Shown here piece after piece: positions 1-7,445 of a stretch of 64,000 nt of DNA. The notes beneath the pieces were generated by a model. The model was given only the letters and a program-made list of their open reading frames with translations. It made no database searches and was not told the origin of the DNA. Made by a program: the position numbers and the translations under genes. Origin of the DNA: Hippasteria phrygiana (Eukaryota > Echinodermata > Asteroidea > Valvatida > Goniasteridae); assembly GCA_037893225.1 (NCBI GenBank), contig JAZGUH010000143.1, positions 992,001-1,056,000 of the forward strand. The letters run 5' to 3'. Numbering within the stretch: the stretch's first letter is position 1; each line of letters starts with the position of its first letter.

Positions 1-160
1 CTCTAGTTTTATTATACTTTTTGTGCAACCGTTCTCTCTTATCTCTCTCGTTGGCTATCTCTTTTTGCACTCGTTCGATTTTATTTAACCTAAAGACTGA
101 AGACTCGTTCGTTTCACTCGGGACAACGGGCAATTTAGGGTAAACGGATTCTGCGGTCAT
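1..160 (-). CDS. Partial lysine/arginine-rich coiled-coil protein of the Polinton, cut by the window edge
   Basis: An ORF starts at 160 (CAT on the plus strand at 158-160) and stays open for 53 codons to the window edge. After a short leader the product is highly charged and helical, with the run NERDKRERLHKKY. The start is preceded by the same TATAAA-containing AT-rich motif found before the next two minus-strand genes, which supports it as a real gene. I know similar short leaders followed by a Lys/Arg-rich helix from unnamed proteins in cnidarian Polintons; the function is unknown. Its C-terminus is outside the window. Confidence 0.6.
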   Translation of the reverse strand, partial: MTAESVYPKLPVVPSETNESSVFRLNKIERVQKEIANERDKRERLHKKYNKTR

Positions 161-193
161 TTTATAAAGTCGTATATTTTATATGACTTATTA

Positions 194-1576
194 TTATTTT
201 TTTGTTTGCATGTATACGAGAATCAAAGTACCGACACCTACCAATAACGCCCACACGTGCTCCGCCAACCAACCGACCGACTTACTTAATAGATTAAACA
301 ACCAACTCGCGATACTACCCAAAATACCGGGTAAAGCGGCTAATAACTTACCCCCGAGCTTTTTTAGCAAATTAGCCAAGTTTTTTAAATGATTACTTAT
401 CCAATCTTTCACGTTGCCTCCGGGTTTAGGCGGAACCGGAGTCGGAGCAGGAACAACCGCCGCAGCAGCCGAACCACCCCCACCAATAGCAGCCACCAAA
501 GAAGCAACGATCGTACTTATAGCTAAAGCAAACGCGGCCAATATACTTACGACCGTCACACCCTGTTCTCGAAACAGAATTCTAATCTTTTCCCGTAGCG
601 AGGTATCTCTTTCTAATATTTTATTAATCGTTTCTTTGATTCTAGCGAATTGATCATTCATGCTTAGTTCAAGGTCGCGCTTGAGACTTAATCTATTCTC
701 TATTTCATCTTTAATATAGTTTTCTTCTTTCATTAAGTCTTGAAACTCATTATCGTTTTCTACTACTTCGAGGGCGTTTTTTATTTCGGCGCGTCTATCG
801 TATAGTTTACGTAGTTCGGCTAAATTTAATTTGGCATTACCGCTGATAGTTTGTAGTTTTTTGTCTAAAGCTACAAGTTCTTTATAATTTATCCCCTCAG
901 TTTGCGCTTGAGCATCTACTTCTCTCGGTTGAGGGGGAGGAATTGTATATCTACCGGTTTCAGGGTCATATTCGGGATCAATAACGGGGCCCACCATACT
1001 TTCTATTTTATCGTGCAGATTGTTAGCTAACTCAACGAGTTGTTCTGGAGCGACGTAAGTAGCATACGCTTCATCTATCGTTTTCTCAGCATCTAACAAA
1101 ATATATTCATTGGGCGTTAATAAACCCAAATCTTCTTTTAAAAATGTAGTAAAGTTTCCGTCTGGAAACTTCGCGTTAAAGTTTTTGTATAACGTCAGTT
1201 TAAGTACAAATTTTGAGGGATTTTTAATATAAGTCAACCTAACACCGTCAAAGTAAATACCATTTTCATCTTTAGTAAAAAGTTCGTACCTAATGAGTTT
1301 TGGTCTAACTAAGTCGTCTTTTCCCCCCTCCCAAAAATCATAAAAATTATTAGCTAAACCTTCTTTATATATATCGCGATATTTATCTATAATATTACCA
1401 GCTTCATCCATCGTCGGCAGTTGTGGTTCAGCCGGTCTGTCTAATTCAAAATCACCGTCGGGGTCTATTCCTAAACCATCGTCGCCATTGGCATCTTGAA
1501 AATCATCATCAGCATCATTTTGTTCGTCTTCTCGACCCATTTCATCCATAGGTATAAATTCTCCACCTTCAGCCAT
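194..1576 (-). CDS. Polinton membrane protein, 460 aa, acidic N-terminus and two hydrophobic C-terminal segments
   Basis: The first ~50 residues are acidic (many D and E). A charged, probably coiled-coil middle follows (roughly 230-340), then a conserved segment around SLREKIRILFREQGV. A hydrophobic stretch with a GGGG run (about 350-380), a Pro-rich linker, an amphipathic region and a final membrane segment ending LILVYMQTKK complete it. This C-terminal architecture recurs in unnamed proteins of cnidarian Polintons; it could be a virion membrane-active protein, but no function is established. The downstream neighbour at 1608-2201 is a shortened paralogue with nearly identical DNA at both ends. 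Both start 3' of the same TATAAA motif. Confidence 0.72.
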   Translation of the reverse strand: MAEGGEFIPMDEMGREDEQNDADDDFQDANGDDGLGIDPDGDFELDRPAEPQLPTMDEAGNIIDKYRDIYKEGLANNFYDFWEGGKDDLVRPKLIRYELFTKDENGIYFDGVRLTYIKNPSKFVLKLTLYKNFNAKFPDGNFTTFLKEDLGLLTPNEYILLDAEKTIDEAYATYVAPEQLVELANNLHDKIESMVGPVIDPEYDPETGRYTIPPPQPREVDAQAQTEGINYKELVALDKKLQTISGNAKLNLAELRKLYDRRAEIKNALEVVENDNEFQDLMKEENYIKDEIENRLSLKRDLELSMNDQFARIKETINKILERDTSLREKIRILFREQGVTVVSILAAFALAISTIVASLVAAIGGGGSAAAAVVPAPTPVPPKPGGNVKDWISNHLKNLANLLKKLGGKLLAALPGILGSIASWLFNLLSKSVGWLAEHVWALLVGVGTLILVYMQTKK

Positions 1577-1607
1577 TTTTATAAAGTCGTATATTTTATA
1601 TGACTTA

Positions 1608-2201
1608 TTATTTTACATTTTTTTGCATGTATACGAGAATCAAAGTACCGACACCTACCAATAACGCCCACACGTGCTCCGCCAACCAACCGACCGACTT
1701 ACTTAATAGATTAAACAACCAACTCGCGATAGCACCCAAAATACCAGGTAAAGCGACTAATAACTTACCCCCGAGCTTTTTTAGCAAATTAGCCAAGTTT
1801 TTTAAATGATTACTTATCCAATCTTTCACGTTGCCTCCGGGTTTAGGCGGAACCGGAGTCGGAGCTGCCGCAGCAGCCAAACCACCCCCACCAATAGCAG
1901 CCACCAAAGAAGCAACGATCGTACTTATAGCTAAAGCAAACGCGGCCAATATACTTACGACCGTCACACTCTGTTCTCGAAACAGAATTCTAATCTTTTC
2001 TCTTAGCGAGGTATCTCTTTCTAATATTTTATTAATCGTTTGTGGGGGTGGAATCGAAAAATCAGTCTCTTCATTATAGTTGTCCCATACATAATCATCG
2101 CCATTGGCATCTTTAAAATTATCATCATCGACGTCGTCGTCTTCTCGTTCGTCTTCTCGATCCATTTCATCCATAGGTATAAATTCTCCACCTTCAGCCA
2201 T
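1608..2201 (-). CDS. Shortened paralogue of the 460-aa Polinton membrane protein, 197 aa
   Basis: The first ~35 residues (MAEGGEFIPMDEM then acidic) and the last ~145 match the 460-residue neighbour almost exactly, while roughly 260 central residues are missing. The reading frame is kept across the junction. The upstream DNA with the TATAAA motif is copied as well. This is a tandem duplication followed by an in-frame internal deletion. The product keeps the FREQ segment, the GGGG hydrophobic stretch and the terminal membrane segment, so it could make a minimal membrane-anchored form. Whether it is functional is unknown. Confidence 0.68.
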   Translation of the reverse strand: MAEGGEFIPMDEMDREDEREDDDVDDDNFKDANGDDYVWDNYNEETDFSIPPPQTINKILERDTSLREKIRILFREQSVTVVSILAAFALAISTIVASLVAAIGGGGLAAAAAPTPVPPKPGGNVKDWISNHLKNLANLLKKLGGKLLVALPGILGAIASWLFNLLSKSVGWLAEHVWALLVGVGTLILVYMQKNVK

Positions 2202-2229
2202 TTTTATAAAGTCGTATTTTTTTTATATT

Positions 2230-2463
2230 TTACGTAGTATTTACCACATTCTGAGGAATTATTCCTTGACTCACCAACCAAGTCTGAGTAGCTAGAGCGC
2301 TACCTACCGTAGCGGTGATTTTAACCGTATCTTCTACGTCTAACTTTCCTAAATCGGCGGGCTTAATTTTCAAAAGTTTTTTACTCAACATAGTATAACC
2401 TACGGTCAACAAACTCAACACAGCGCCGTGATAAAGAGTATTTGCAACGTTTTTAGTATCCAT
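2230..2463 (-). CDS. Small Polinton membrane protein, 77 aa
   Basis: A short protein with hydrophobic segments at about residues 11-27 (GAVLSLLTVGYTML) and 48-60, ending in a polar tail with GIIPQNVV. Short proteins of this type (start, YHGAVL-like motif, GIIP near the end) are known to me from cnidarian Polintons, always unnamed. It lies in the minus-strand gene series, 28 bp from the paralogue upstream region and 31 bp from the next gene, as expected for a densely packed viral genome. The function is unknown. Confidence 0.6.
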   Translation of the reverse strand: MDTKNVANTLYHGAVLSLLTVGYTMLSKKLLKIKPADLGKLDVEDTVKITATVGSALATQTWLVSQGIIPQNVVNTT

Positions 2464-2494
2464 TTTACTTGTACTAACATTTTATTTTTTTTAT

Positions 2495-2737
2495 TTATTC
2501 CATTTCTAATAGTTCTTCAACTTTAGGGGTTGAAGTTGCGATCGTAACTCCTACCCCCACCTCTCGCTGCGAATCTACAGGTTTACTCTTTTTAAACGCG
2601 AGATATCCAATTCCTAAAACAACCAAACCAACTATCGCATATCCCCAGCTCGGAATGTCTCTCATCGTTAGCGCTGGCGTTTGCTGGGGAGCTTCTTCTT
2701 CTTCTATACTTTCCATTTTTTGTATTTGTTCTTTCAT
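2495..2737 (-). CDS. Single-pass membrane protein, 80 aa from the first ATG; frame is open further upstream
   Basis: From the only in-frame ATG (2737) the protein has an acidic leader, one transmembrane segment (about 30-48) ending GYLAFKK, and an acidic tail. The same frame is open upstream, without a stop, to about 2970 and there encodes a Lys-rich stretch with DPKRV twice and GKKLAERNRK. That stretch resembles the N-termini of unnamed Polinton membrane proteins, so the natural product probably begins before 2737. No ATG exists in that extension. It may be reached by a frame change from the overlapping ORF through the A7 run at 2808-2814. Confidence 0.55.
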   Translation of the reverse strand: MKEQIQKMESIEEEEAPQQTPALTMRDIPSWGYAIVGLVVLGIGYLAFKKSKPVDSQREVGVGVTIATSTPKVEELLEME

Positions 2738-2790
2738 CTTTCTGTTTCTTTCGGCCAGTTTTTTACCTTGCTCTACTCTTTTAGGGTCTT

Positions 2791-3564
2791 TTACTCTTTT
2801 AGGGTCCTTTTTTTGTGACTCTTGATAGAGCCGACTGAGCCGGCTCTTGGGGAGGCTGAGCCGGCTCTTGGGGAGGCTGAGCCGGCTCTTGGGGAGGCTG
2901 AGCCGGCTCTTGGGGAGGCTGAGCCGGCTCTTGGAGAGGCTGAGCCGGCTCTTGGAGAGTCTCTGCTACTTGATCCATCGTTGTCATTTCTAGACTCATC
3001 TTTTATAGTAATACTATTATTATTTTTAACGCTATTATTAATACTATCTACCTGTAAATGTTTAGTCGTGATCAACATAGCCACCAAAGGAGATAAATAA
3101 ACCCCATAATTGTAATGCACTTCGCAAAGTAAACTGGACAAGCTGCTAGAAATAACGGGATCTTTTTCTAAGTCGTTAACGAGGGCTTCTTCAGAATCTA
3201 AACAAAGTTTATAACCGAATGGCGAAGCCAGCGGCAAAGTCGCGCCTAAAGCTTTTGCGTAAAAGGTCAACACGCAACTCCCCAAACTGACTATCATTTC
3301 TTTACCGAGCTTGGCTTCGTATCTTTTATATAGTTTTTCTTGTTTTTCAGCGGTCAAGCTCTCTATTTCATTGACGGAGTATTCTTTACCGAAATATTTT
3401 TTAGAATCACCGGAAGCAACTACGCCTAAAAGTCTATTTTTAGGATCTGGAGACTCGTTGGTCGTAGCTACAGTCGTCACTAAGCTATGCGCTATGGGTG
3501 TAGCAGCTACTGTTGGATGAGGTTCTTGAGATAACGTGCTTAGAGATTCTATCGACTTGTTCAT
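2791..3564 (-). CDS. Unknown Polinton protein, 257 aa, with a C-terminal 7-residue repeat
   Basis: The N-terminal part is Ser/Thr-rich. The middle (about 60-165) looks folded, with hydrophobic stretches such as IVSLGSCVLTFYAKALG, and the C-terminus has six tandem copies of SPRAGSA followed by a basic tail. The repeat region is encoded by a 21-bp tandem array in which all three minus-strand frames are open. I do not recognise the middle domain. The ORF overlaps the start-less extension of the next gene, and a -1 change in the A7 run near its 3' end would lead into the membrane-segment frame. Confidence 0.6.
   Translation of the reverse strand: MNKSIESLSTLSQEPHPTVAATPIAHSLVTTVATTNESPDPKNRLLGVVASGDSKKYFGKEYSVNEIESLTAEKQEKLYKRYEAKLGKEMIVSLGSCVLTFYAKALGATLPLASPFGYKLCLDSEEALVNDLEKDPVISSSLSSLLCEVHYNYGVYLSPLVAMLITTKHLQVDSINNSVKNNNSITIKDESRNDNDGSSSRDSPRAGSASPRAGSASPRAGSASPRAGSASPRAGSASPRAGSVGSIKSHKKRTLKE
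2799..2999 (-). CDS. Alternative 66-aa ORF through the 21-bp repeat
   Basis: It starts with MSLEMTTMDQ at 2999, inside the 257-residue ORF, runs through the 21-bp array as QEPAQPP units and stops just after the A7 run. It could be a real start feeding the membrane frame by a +1 shift at the A7 run, or simply a shadow of the repeat. No independent evidence of expression can be seen. Confidence 0.2.
   Translation of the reverse strand: MSLEMTTMDQVAETLQEPAQPLQEPAQPPQEPAQPPQEPAQPPQEPAQPPQEPAQSALSRVTKKGP
2830..2960 (-). repeat. 21-bp tandem repeat, about six copies
   Basis: The unit reads CCGGCTCTTGGGGAGGCTGAG on the plus strand. The copies are nearly identical; two at the right end carry an A for G. 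The length is a multiple of three, so every frame keeps its phase: SPRAGSA, QEPAQPP and SRLSLPK on the minus strand. Confidence 0.9.
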
Positions 3565-3679
3565 TTAAAATAGAACTATATTTTTTAATCTTATTTCTAC
3601 AAGAAATATAATCGTAAGAAAATAAAGATAAGTTGATGGCTATTACTAGTTTTAATAATAGGTCTAGATATTCGATCAT
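3485..3679 (-). CDS. Possible small membrane protein, 64 aa, upstream of the 257-aa ORF
   Basis: The ORF begins at 3679 with a hydrophobic N-terminus (YLDLLLKLVIAINLSLFSY) and ends inside the 257-residue ORF in another frame. Just before its ATG stands TATAAAAT, resembling the start-proximal motif of the other Polinton genes. It would fill the otherwise empty 115 bp between 3564 and 3679. Nothing else supports it, and the last third is probably a shadow of the downstream gene. Confidence 0.3.
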   Translation of the reverse strand: MIEYLDLLLKLVIAINLSLFSYDYISCRNKIKKYSSILNEQVDRISKHVISRTSSNSSCYTHSA

Positions 3680-3685
3680 ATTTTA

Positions 3686-3930
3686 TAGATGACTAGATAA
3701 TCTTTAGATTATCTATAGATCATCTATTAGTTATCTATAGATCATCTATTAGTTATCTAACAGGTATCTATAAATCATCTAACAGGTATCTAACAGTTAT
3801 CTATCAGTTATCTAGCAGTTATCTAATAGTTATCTAATAGTTATCTAACAGTTATCTAATAGTTATCTAATAGTTATCTATAAATCATCTAATAGTTATC
3901 TAACAGTTCATCTATAGATAAACTATAGAT
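3686..3930. repeat. AT-rich tandem repeat of ~11-13 bp, about 19 units
   Basis: Units are variants of TTATCTAATAG and ATCATCTATTAG; the first few are partly palindromic (ATAGATNATCTAT). The array occupies the whole gap between the small ORF at 3679 and the ATPase stop and is non-coding on both strands. In a viral genome it could be a terminator region, a replication or packaging site, or simple slippage expansion. Confidence 0.85.
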
Positions 3931-4559
3931 CAACTGTAGATCAACTGCCAACAGACAGGAGGATCAGTTTTTACCAATAATTTACTAAAAGGCACATCTC
4001 TTAAAATCTTTTTAATGCTCGATCTTTCTTCTAAAGGCACCGCATCATTTTCATCGAGACATTGATCGAAACTATTTTTATCTTTACAATAGAACAATAC
4101 GACAAATGCAGTTTGAGCTCTAAAATCTGTCATTACGCAATTATACTTTTGAGTCATCAACCAACAGTAGTGATTGTCGTGCCTACCGCTAAACGCCAAT
4201 TTCGTTAAAACGCAAGTGTTTTTCCCAAGCGCTGCCTTACGATATTTTATTTCTTGTTCCGAGCTACAATCGTCTATCAAAAACAAAACGTGCGATCCTT
4301 TAAATCGAGCTCTATAAAATTCTAAAGCTTCGTTGAGAGACACCTTTTCTACCTCTAAATCGCATAGGTATATCTCGGGATCTAACCACAACCAACGTCT
4401 CTCGCGATAAGTCTTGTTGTTGCTCAACGTAGGACAAATAACTACGATATTTTCAAAGTGATCTTTATACTCAGTTTCTAATAGATCTAAAATATATTTG
4501 GTTTTACCCGAATTAGTCCTACCGCATACTAGCGCGCAGTGTGGTGTTTTTGGAAACAT
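3930..4559 (-). CDS. A32-like genome-packaging ATPase (FtsK/HerA superfamily)
   Basis: A 209-residue P-loop ATPase. Walker A is at residues 13-20 (GRTNSGKT) and Walker B at 91-97 (VLFLIDD), followed by a polar sensor region and an LMTQKYN-type strand. The length and the motif spacing fit the small A32-like ATPases that pump DNA into capsids in Polintons, adintoviruses and nucleocytoplasmic large DNA viruses. It lies directly downstream of the probable capsid gene, a common pairing. Catalytic residues look intact. The last 30 bases of the ORF merge with the edge of the AT-rich repeat. Confidence 0.85.
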   Translation of the reverse strand: MFPKTPHCALVCGRTNSGKTKYILDLLETEYKDHFENIVVICPTLSNNKTYRERRWLWLDPEIYLCDLEVEKVSLNEALEFYRARFKGSHVLFLIDDCSSEQEIKYRKAALGKNTCVLTKLAFSGRHDNHYCWLMTQKYNCVMTDFRAQTAFVVLFYCKDKNSFDQCLDENDAVPLEERSSIKKILRDVPFSKLLVKTDPPVCWQLIYS

Positions 4560-4560
4560 G

Positions 4561-4712
4561 CTTATTTAGGCTTATTTAATAGTAAGGTAGAAAATTTACT
4601 CTTCTAAGAGTAACTACCACTAAATCTTTTAAGGGGTACGGCTTATTTAGGCTTATTTAATAGTAAAGACTATTTTAAGAGTAACTACCGCTAAATCGTC
4701 CATCTTCTAGCA
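4561..4712. repeat. Tandem duplication of the 3' end of the capsid-like gene
   Basis: Two direct copies of about 75-80 bp: one at 4561-4639, one at 4640-4712. Each begins with GCTTATTTAGGCTTATTTAA, and each contains, on the minus strand, codons for RFSGSYS followed by a stop. The right copy is the real C-terminus of the 425-residue protein; the left copy is a relic in the gap before the ATPase. Confidence 0.8.
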
Positions 4713-5952
4713 CCAACTGACCATCCATCACCAAGAAAACGTAACACGATAGTCCACCAGCTGTCTCGGCCTCTCTTTCTAAATGGAGAGAAATACCGCC
4801 ACCTACGTCTCCTATTTTCCTGCCAGAACCGTGACTTTTGTTGTCGTCGGTTACCCTCGTATCTAGCCAAAGACCGTAACTAGTGCTTAAATAATCTCCT
4901 AGCGTCATATCGTGCAAGCCTAAGTCTTTGGACACGCTGGCACCAAATTCTGTATTAGAGTCGCCGAAAAACTTGGTAATCTCATCCCAGTGTTGATAAC
5001 GCTTCATGCCCTGACTATACAATTGATTCAGCTTACCCTCTATCGTAACGTCTACTTTTTCGATCTTTGGATTATAAAAAATTCGAGGATCTTTTTCGCC
5101 CGATTCTTTAAATAAAAGAAGTATACCTTTGAGACTTCTAATGGCTTGATTAAGATTAATGTTCCAAGTAGTATCGGACTTGTTTAACGTTAAAACCGTA
5201 TATCTTTGAACTTTTTCGTATAGAAAATGAGTTTTACCTCGATATTTTTGTCTGATACTATCGGCCAATGTTTTATTAGTCACCGTTTCAAACTCGAGAT
5301 CTAACCCCGAAATTTTATACTTCGCGTTGCTATCGGTAGATTTTACTACGCTCGCGTGATCGTTAAATGTAAATTCATAAGTTAGTCTATCTTTGAGCGT
5401 CGATGGACTAAAAGGCTGATGATCCGTAAGCATTTCAAAATCTAGAGGAATGTAATATCGGTTACCGTAAGCGTTGGCAATCGCTTTGTCTTTCCCACCA
5501 TTTGCGCTAGCAACCCCATCACTAGCGCCGATTCTGAGTTTCGTGACGTTAGAAGTTTCGAGTCCTCGATACGCATCGTTCGCGCTGGCTGGTCGCCACA
5601 AGTCTTTATACGCGTTATATACATCGGCATCCGTAAACGCTACGAAATCTTTACCTTCTAGTTTGATTCTTACGCCACTTATTAAATTTCGGGCGACGTT
5701 ATAATATAGAGTTCTTGCATCATCTTCGCCAGTACCTTCAGATTCTAAGTCTATATTAAAAGCTAATCGTACAGTACCCGGTACTACTACATCGTCTTGA
5801 CTCAACATAGGAAATTCAACGATCAACAGACTGCCAGCCCCTGCGGTACTAGGATTATGAGTAATAACCATCGATTGCCTCAACCCCTTCAACGCTCTAG
5901 GATTTTTTAAACTTCTGTGTGGATTCAGTTTGCTTCCATAAATTGCGTTCAT
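4675..5952 (-). CDS. Probable capsid protein of the Polinton, 425 aa
   Basis: The protein starts MNAIYGSKLNPHRSLKNPRAL. It lacks a signal peptide or membrane segment and is rich in beta-prone stretches with NPST, LNKSDTTWN and YNPKIEKV segments. I recognise the family as conserved, unnamed proteins beside the ATPase gene in cnidarian Polintons. By position next to the packaging ATPase, abundance of predicted strands and lack of other motifs it is the best candidate for the major (jelly-roll) capsid protein, although it is shorter than many double-jelly-roll capsids (500-650 aa). The alternative is a minor structural protein. The ORF is intact. Confidence 0.6.
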   Translation of the reverse strand: MNAIYGSKLNPHRSLKNPRALKGLRQSMVITHNPSTAGAGSLLIVEFPMLSQDDVVVPGTVRLAFNIDLESEGTGEDDARTLYYNVARNLISGVRIKLEGKDFVAFTDADVYNAYKDLWRPASANDAYRGLETSNVTKLRIGASDGVASANGGKDKAIANAYGNRYYIPLDFEMLTDHQPFSPSTLKDRLTYEFTFNDHASVVKSTDSNAKYKISGLDLEFETVTNKTLADSIRQKYRGKTHFLYEKVQRYTVLTLNKSDTTWNINLNQAIRSLKGILLLFKESGEKDPRIFYNPKIEKVDVTIEGKLNQLYSQGMKRYQHWDEITKFFGDSNTEFGASVSKDLGLHDMTLGDYLSTSYGLWLDTRVTDDNKSHGSGRKIGDVGGGISLHLEREAETAGGLSCYVFLVMDGQLVLEDGRFSGSYS

Positions 5953-5997
5953 TTTACTTAACGAAACAAAAAAATAAAAAGCAAAAAACTTAAACTT

Positions 5998-6414
5998 TTA
6001 AACAAACTTATAAACTAAATAACCTAAAACAGCAGTGCCTCCTAAGATAAATGCAATTTCGCCATCTTTTTTATCTTCGCTGGGTACGTAAAAGTCCGAC
6101 AATACAGGTTCGCGAGGTAATCGCATATCTTCGCTGGTTACTTCGTTATATTCTCTCAACGCCTCATCTACGTTTTTAAATGTTTTTTGAGCCCTGGCTT
6201 CTTTATGTAGTCGATCGTTTAGATAATCCAGAACCTTGGTTCTTTGTTCTACCCACTCTTGTTTAGCTTGAGTTAATCGTTCTAAAGCCAAATCGTGTCG
6301 TTTACGCTCTTCGTCCGCACCGCTTTTTCCTATCTTAGAAAAGGCGAAGCTCGTTCCGCTAAATGCCACAGCGCTTATTAAAGCTCCAGCACCCATAATT
6401 AAAAGACTCACCAT
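5998..6414 (-). CDS. Polinton membrane protein, 138 aa, with central coiled coil
   Basis: The start at 6414 (MVSLLIMGAGALISAVAF) is preferred to an upstream ATG at 6447, because the longer form would overlap the integrase start and lacks the AT-rich leader. A hydrophobic N-terminal segment is followed by a charged helix (about 35-90), an acidic Pro-containing region with SDFYVPSEDKK, and a C-terminal membrane segment ending GYLVYKF. Related unnamed proteins with the same FSGTSFAFSKIGKSGADEERKRHD region occur in cnidarian Polintons. It is divergent from the integrase, with only 23 bp between the two starts. Confidence 0.65.
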   Translation of the reverse strand: MVSLLIMGAGALISAVAFSGTSFAFSKIGKSGADEERKRHDLALERLTQAKQEWVEQRTKVLDYLNDRLHKEARAQKTFKNVDEALREYNEVTSEDMRLPREPVLSDFYVPSEDKKDGEIAFILGGTAVLGYLVYKFV

Positions 6415-6437
6415 TTTTAATAAGTCGTTAAAATAAA
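6415..6437. promoter_or_regulatory. 23-bp bidirectional start region
   Basis: This gap separates two divergent ATGs and is purely AT-rich (TTTAATAAGTCGTTAAAATAAA). Each ATG is preceded by an A-rich run, AAATAAA on the plus strand. It must serve both genes unless one is transcribed from inside the other. Confidence 0.5.
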
Positions 6438-7445
6438 ATGGAAACAAAATTAAGTAAAATATTTTACAGTCCTAGAGGATATTGGAAAGGTGCAGGCGCC
6501 ATAAAAAAATTATCGTTAAAAGCCAATGTACCCGAGCCAGACGTTAGAAATTGGTTGAGAAAACAAGCCATGTGGCAAATATATTTACCAGCCCCCAGTT
6601 TTATACCGAGACCTACGAGTCTCAATAAGGCCATCGCGCGGCCTAATGAACAACATCAAGCGGATCTGTTGTATCTACCTCACGATGTAGTTAAACGTAA
6701 AAGATATAAATACGCGTTGACGATCGTCGATGTGGCCACTCGATATAAAGAAGCTGAACCCTTGACGAATAAAACGAGTACTCAAGTTGTAGAGGCGATA
6801 AAAAAGATTTACAAAAGATCGCCCTTATCTTGGCCTCTCGCGATAAAAGTAGACCCCGGTACAGAATTTATGGCCGAATTTAATACTTTGATGCGGACTC
6901 GCAACGTCGCAGTACAGAAAGGCGAGGTTGGTAACCATAGAGCTCAAGGTATAGTAGAAAGATTTAATCGTACTTTAGCCGAAAGATTATTTGGCCACCA
7001 ATACGCTCAAGAAATGTTAGAGCCTACCGAGCGTAGCCGCGAGTGGGTAAAAAGATTGCCCGATGTCATAAAAGCGTTAAACGACGAAGAAACTAGATTG
7101 ATATCGACTATGAAAGGTAAACCGTTAACTCCTCGAGCGGCTATGTCTCAGTTAGAAATAAAGCAATTGAGTTCCTCGGGGCTCAAGAGCCCCGAGGAAC
7201 TTTTAAGCGTAAATGACGATATCGTTAGATATCTTTACGCCCCTGGAGAGCTCGAAAAAGACGTTAGAAGAAGAGCTACCGATCCTATTTGGAGCTTAGA
7301 AATGTATACGATTAGAAGGAGAACGACAAATCCCGGACAGCCCGCGTTGTACTGGCTGACTCACGGTCCCAAGAGATCGTTCGTTAAGAAAGAATTAATG
7401 GTCGTTCCATCAGATACTGAGTTACCGCCTTCTTCAGCGACGTAG
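6438..7445 (+). CDS. Polinton retrovirus-type integrase (rve, DDE)
   Basis: A 335-residue integrase that would insert the element DNA. The rve core carries catalytic D76 (QADLLYL), D139 (KVDPGTEF) and E174 (GIVERFNR), spaced as in the DD-35-E family. The N-terminus (YWKGAGAIKKL to RNWLRKQAMWQIY) matches the helical N-terminal region of Polinton integrases. The C-terminal ~60 residues (IWSLEMYTI to YWLTHGPKRSFVKKELMVVP) are the small beta domain of these proteins. All catalytic residues are present. A perfect 15-bp inverted repeat lies within codons 245-255. The 3' end overlaps the -1 frame extension of the opposite 479-residue ORF by 12 bp. Confidence 0.88.
   Translation: METKLSKIFYSPRGYWKGAGAIKKLSLKANVPEPDVRNWLRKQAMWQIYLPAPSFIPRPTSLNKAIARPNEQHQADLLYLPHDVVKRKRYKYALTIVDVATRYKEAEPLTNKTSTQVVEAIKKIYKRSPLSWPLAIKVDPGTEFMAEFNTLMRTRNVAVQKGEVGNHRAQGIVERFNRTLAERLFGHQYAQEMLEPTERSREWVKRLPDVIKALNDEETRLISTMKGKPLTPRAAMSQLEIKQLSSSGLKSPEELLSVNDDIVRYLYAPGELEKDVRRRATDPIWSLEMYTIRRRTTNPGQPALYWLTHGPKRSFVKKELMVVPSDTELPPSSAT
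7170..7201. repeat. Perfect hairpin inside the integrase gene (15-bp arms, 2-nt spacer)
   Basis: AGTTCCTCGGGGCTC, then AA, then the exact reverse complement. It encodes SSSGLKSPEEL in a non-conserved loop between the rve core and the C-terminal domain, and its GC-rich arms stand out from the AT-rich gene. Confidence 0.9.

Noticed and set aside
183..653. Plus-strand ORFs opposite the 460-residue gene and their duplicates at 1600-2079
   Set aside because: Shadow frames duplicated together with the real gene.
2822..3100. Plus-strand ORF with EPALGEA repeats
   Set aside because: Antisense reading of the 21-bp array; no viral start motif and a host of better minus-strand evidence.
3686..3930. 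CRISPR-like array
   Set aside because: Adjacent 11-13-bp units without unique spacers, in a eukaryotic viral element.
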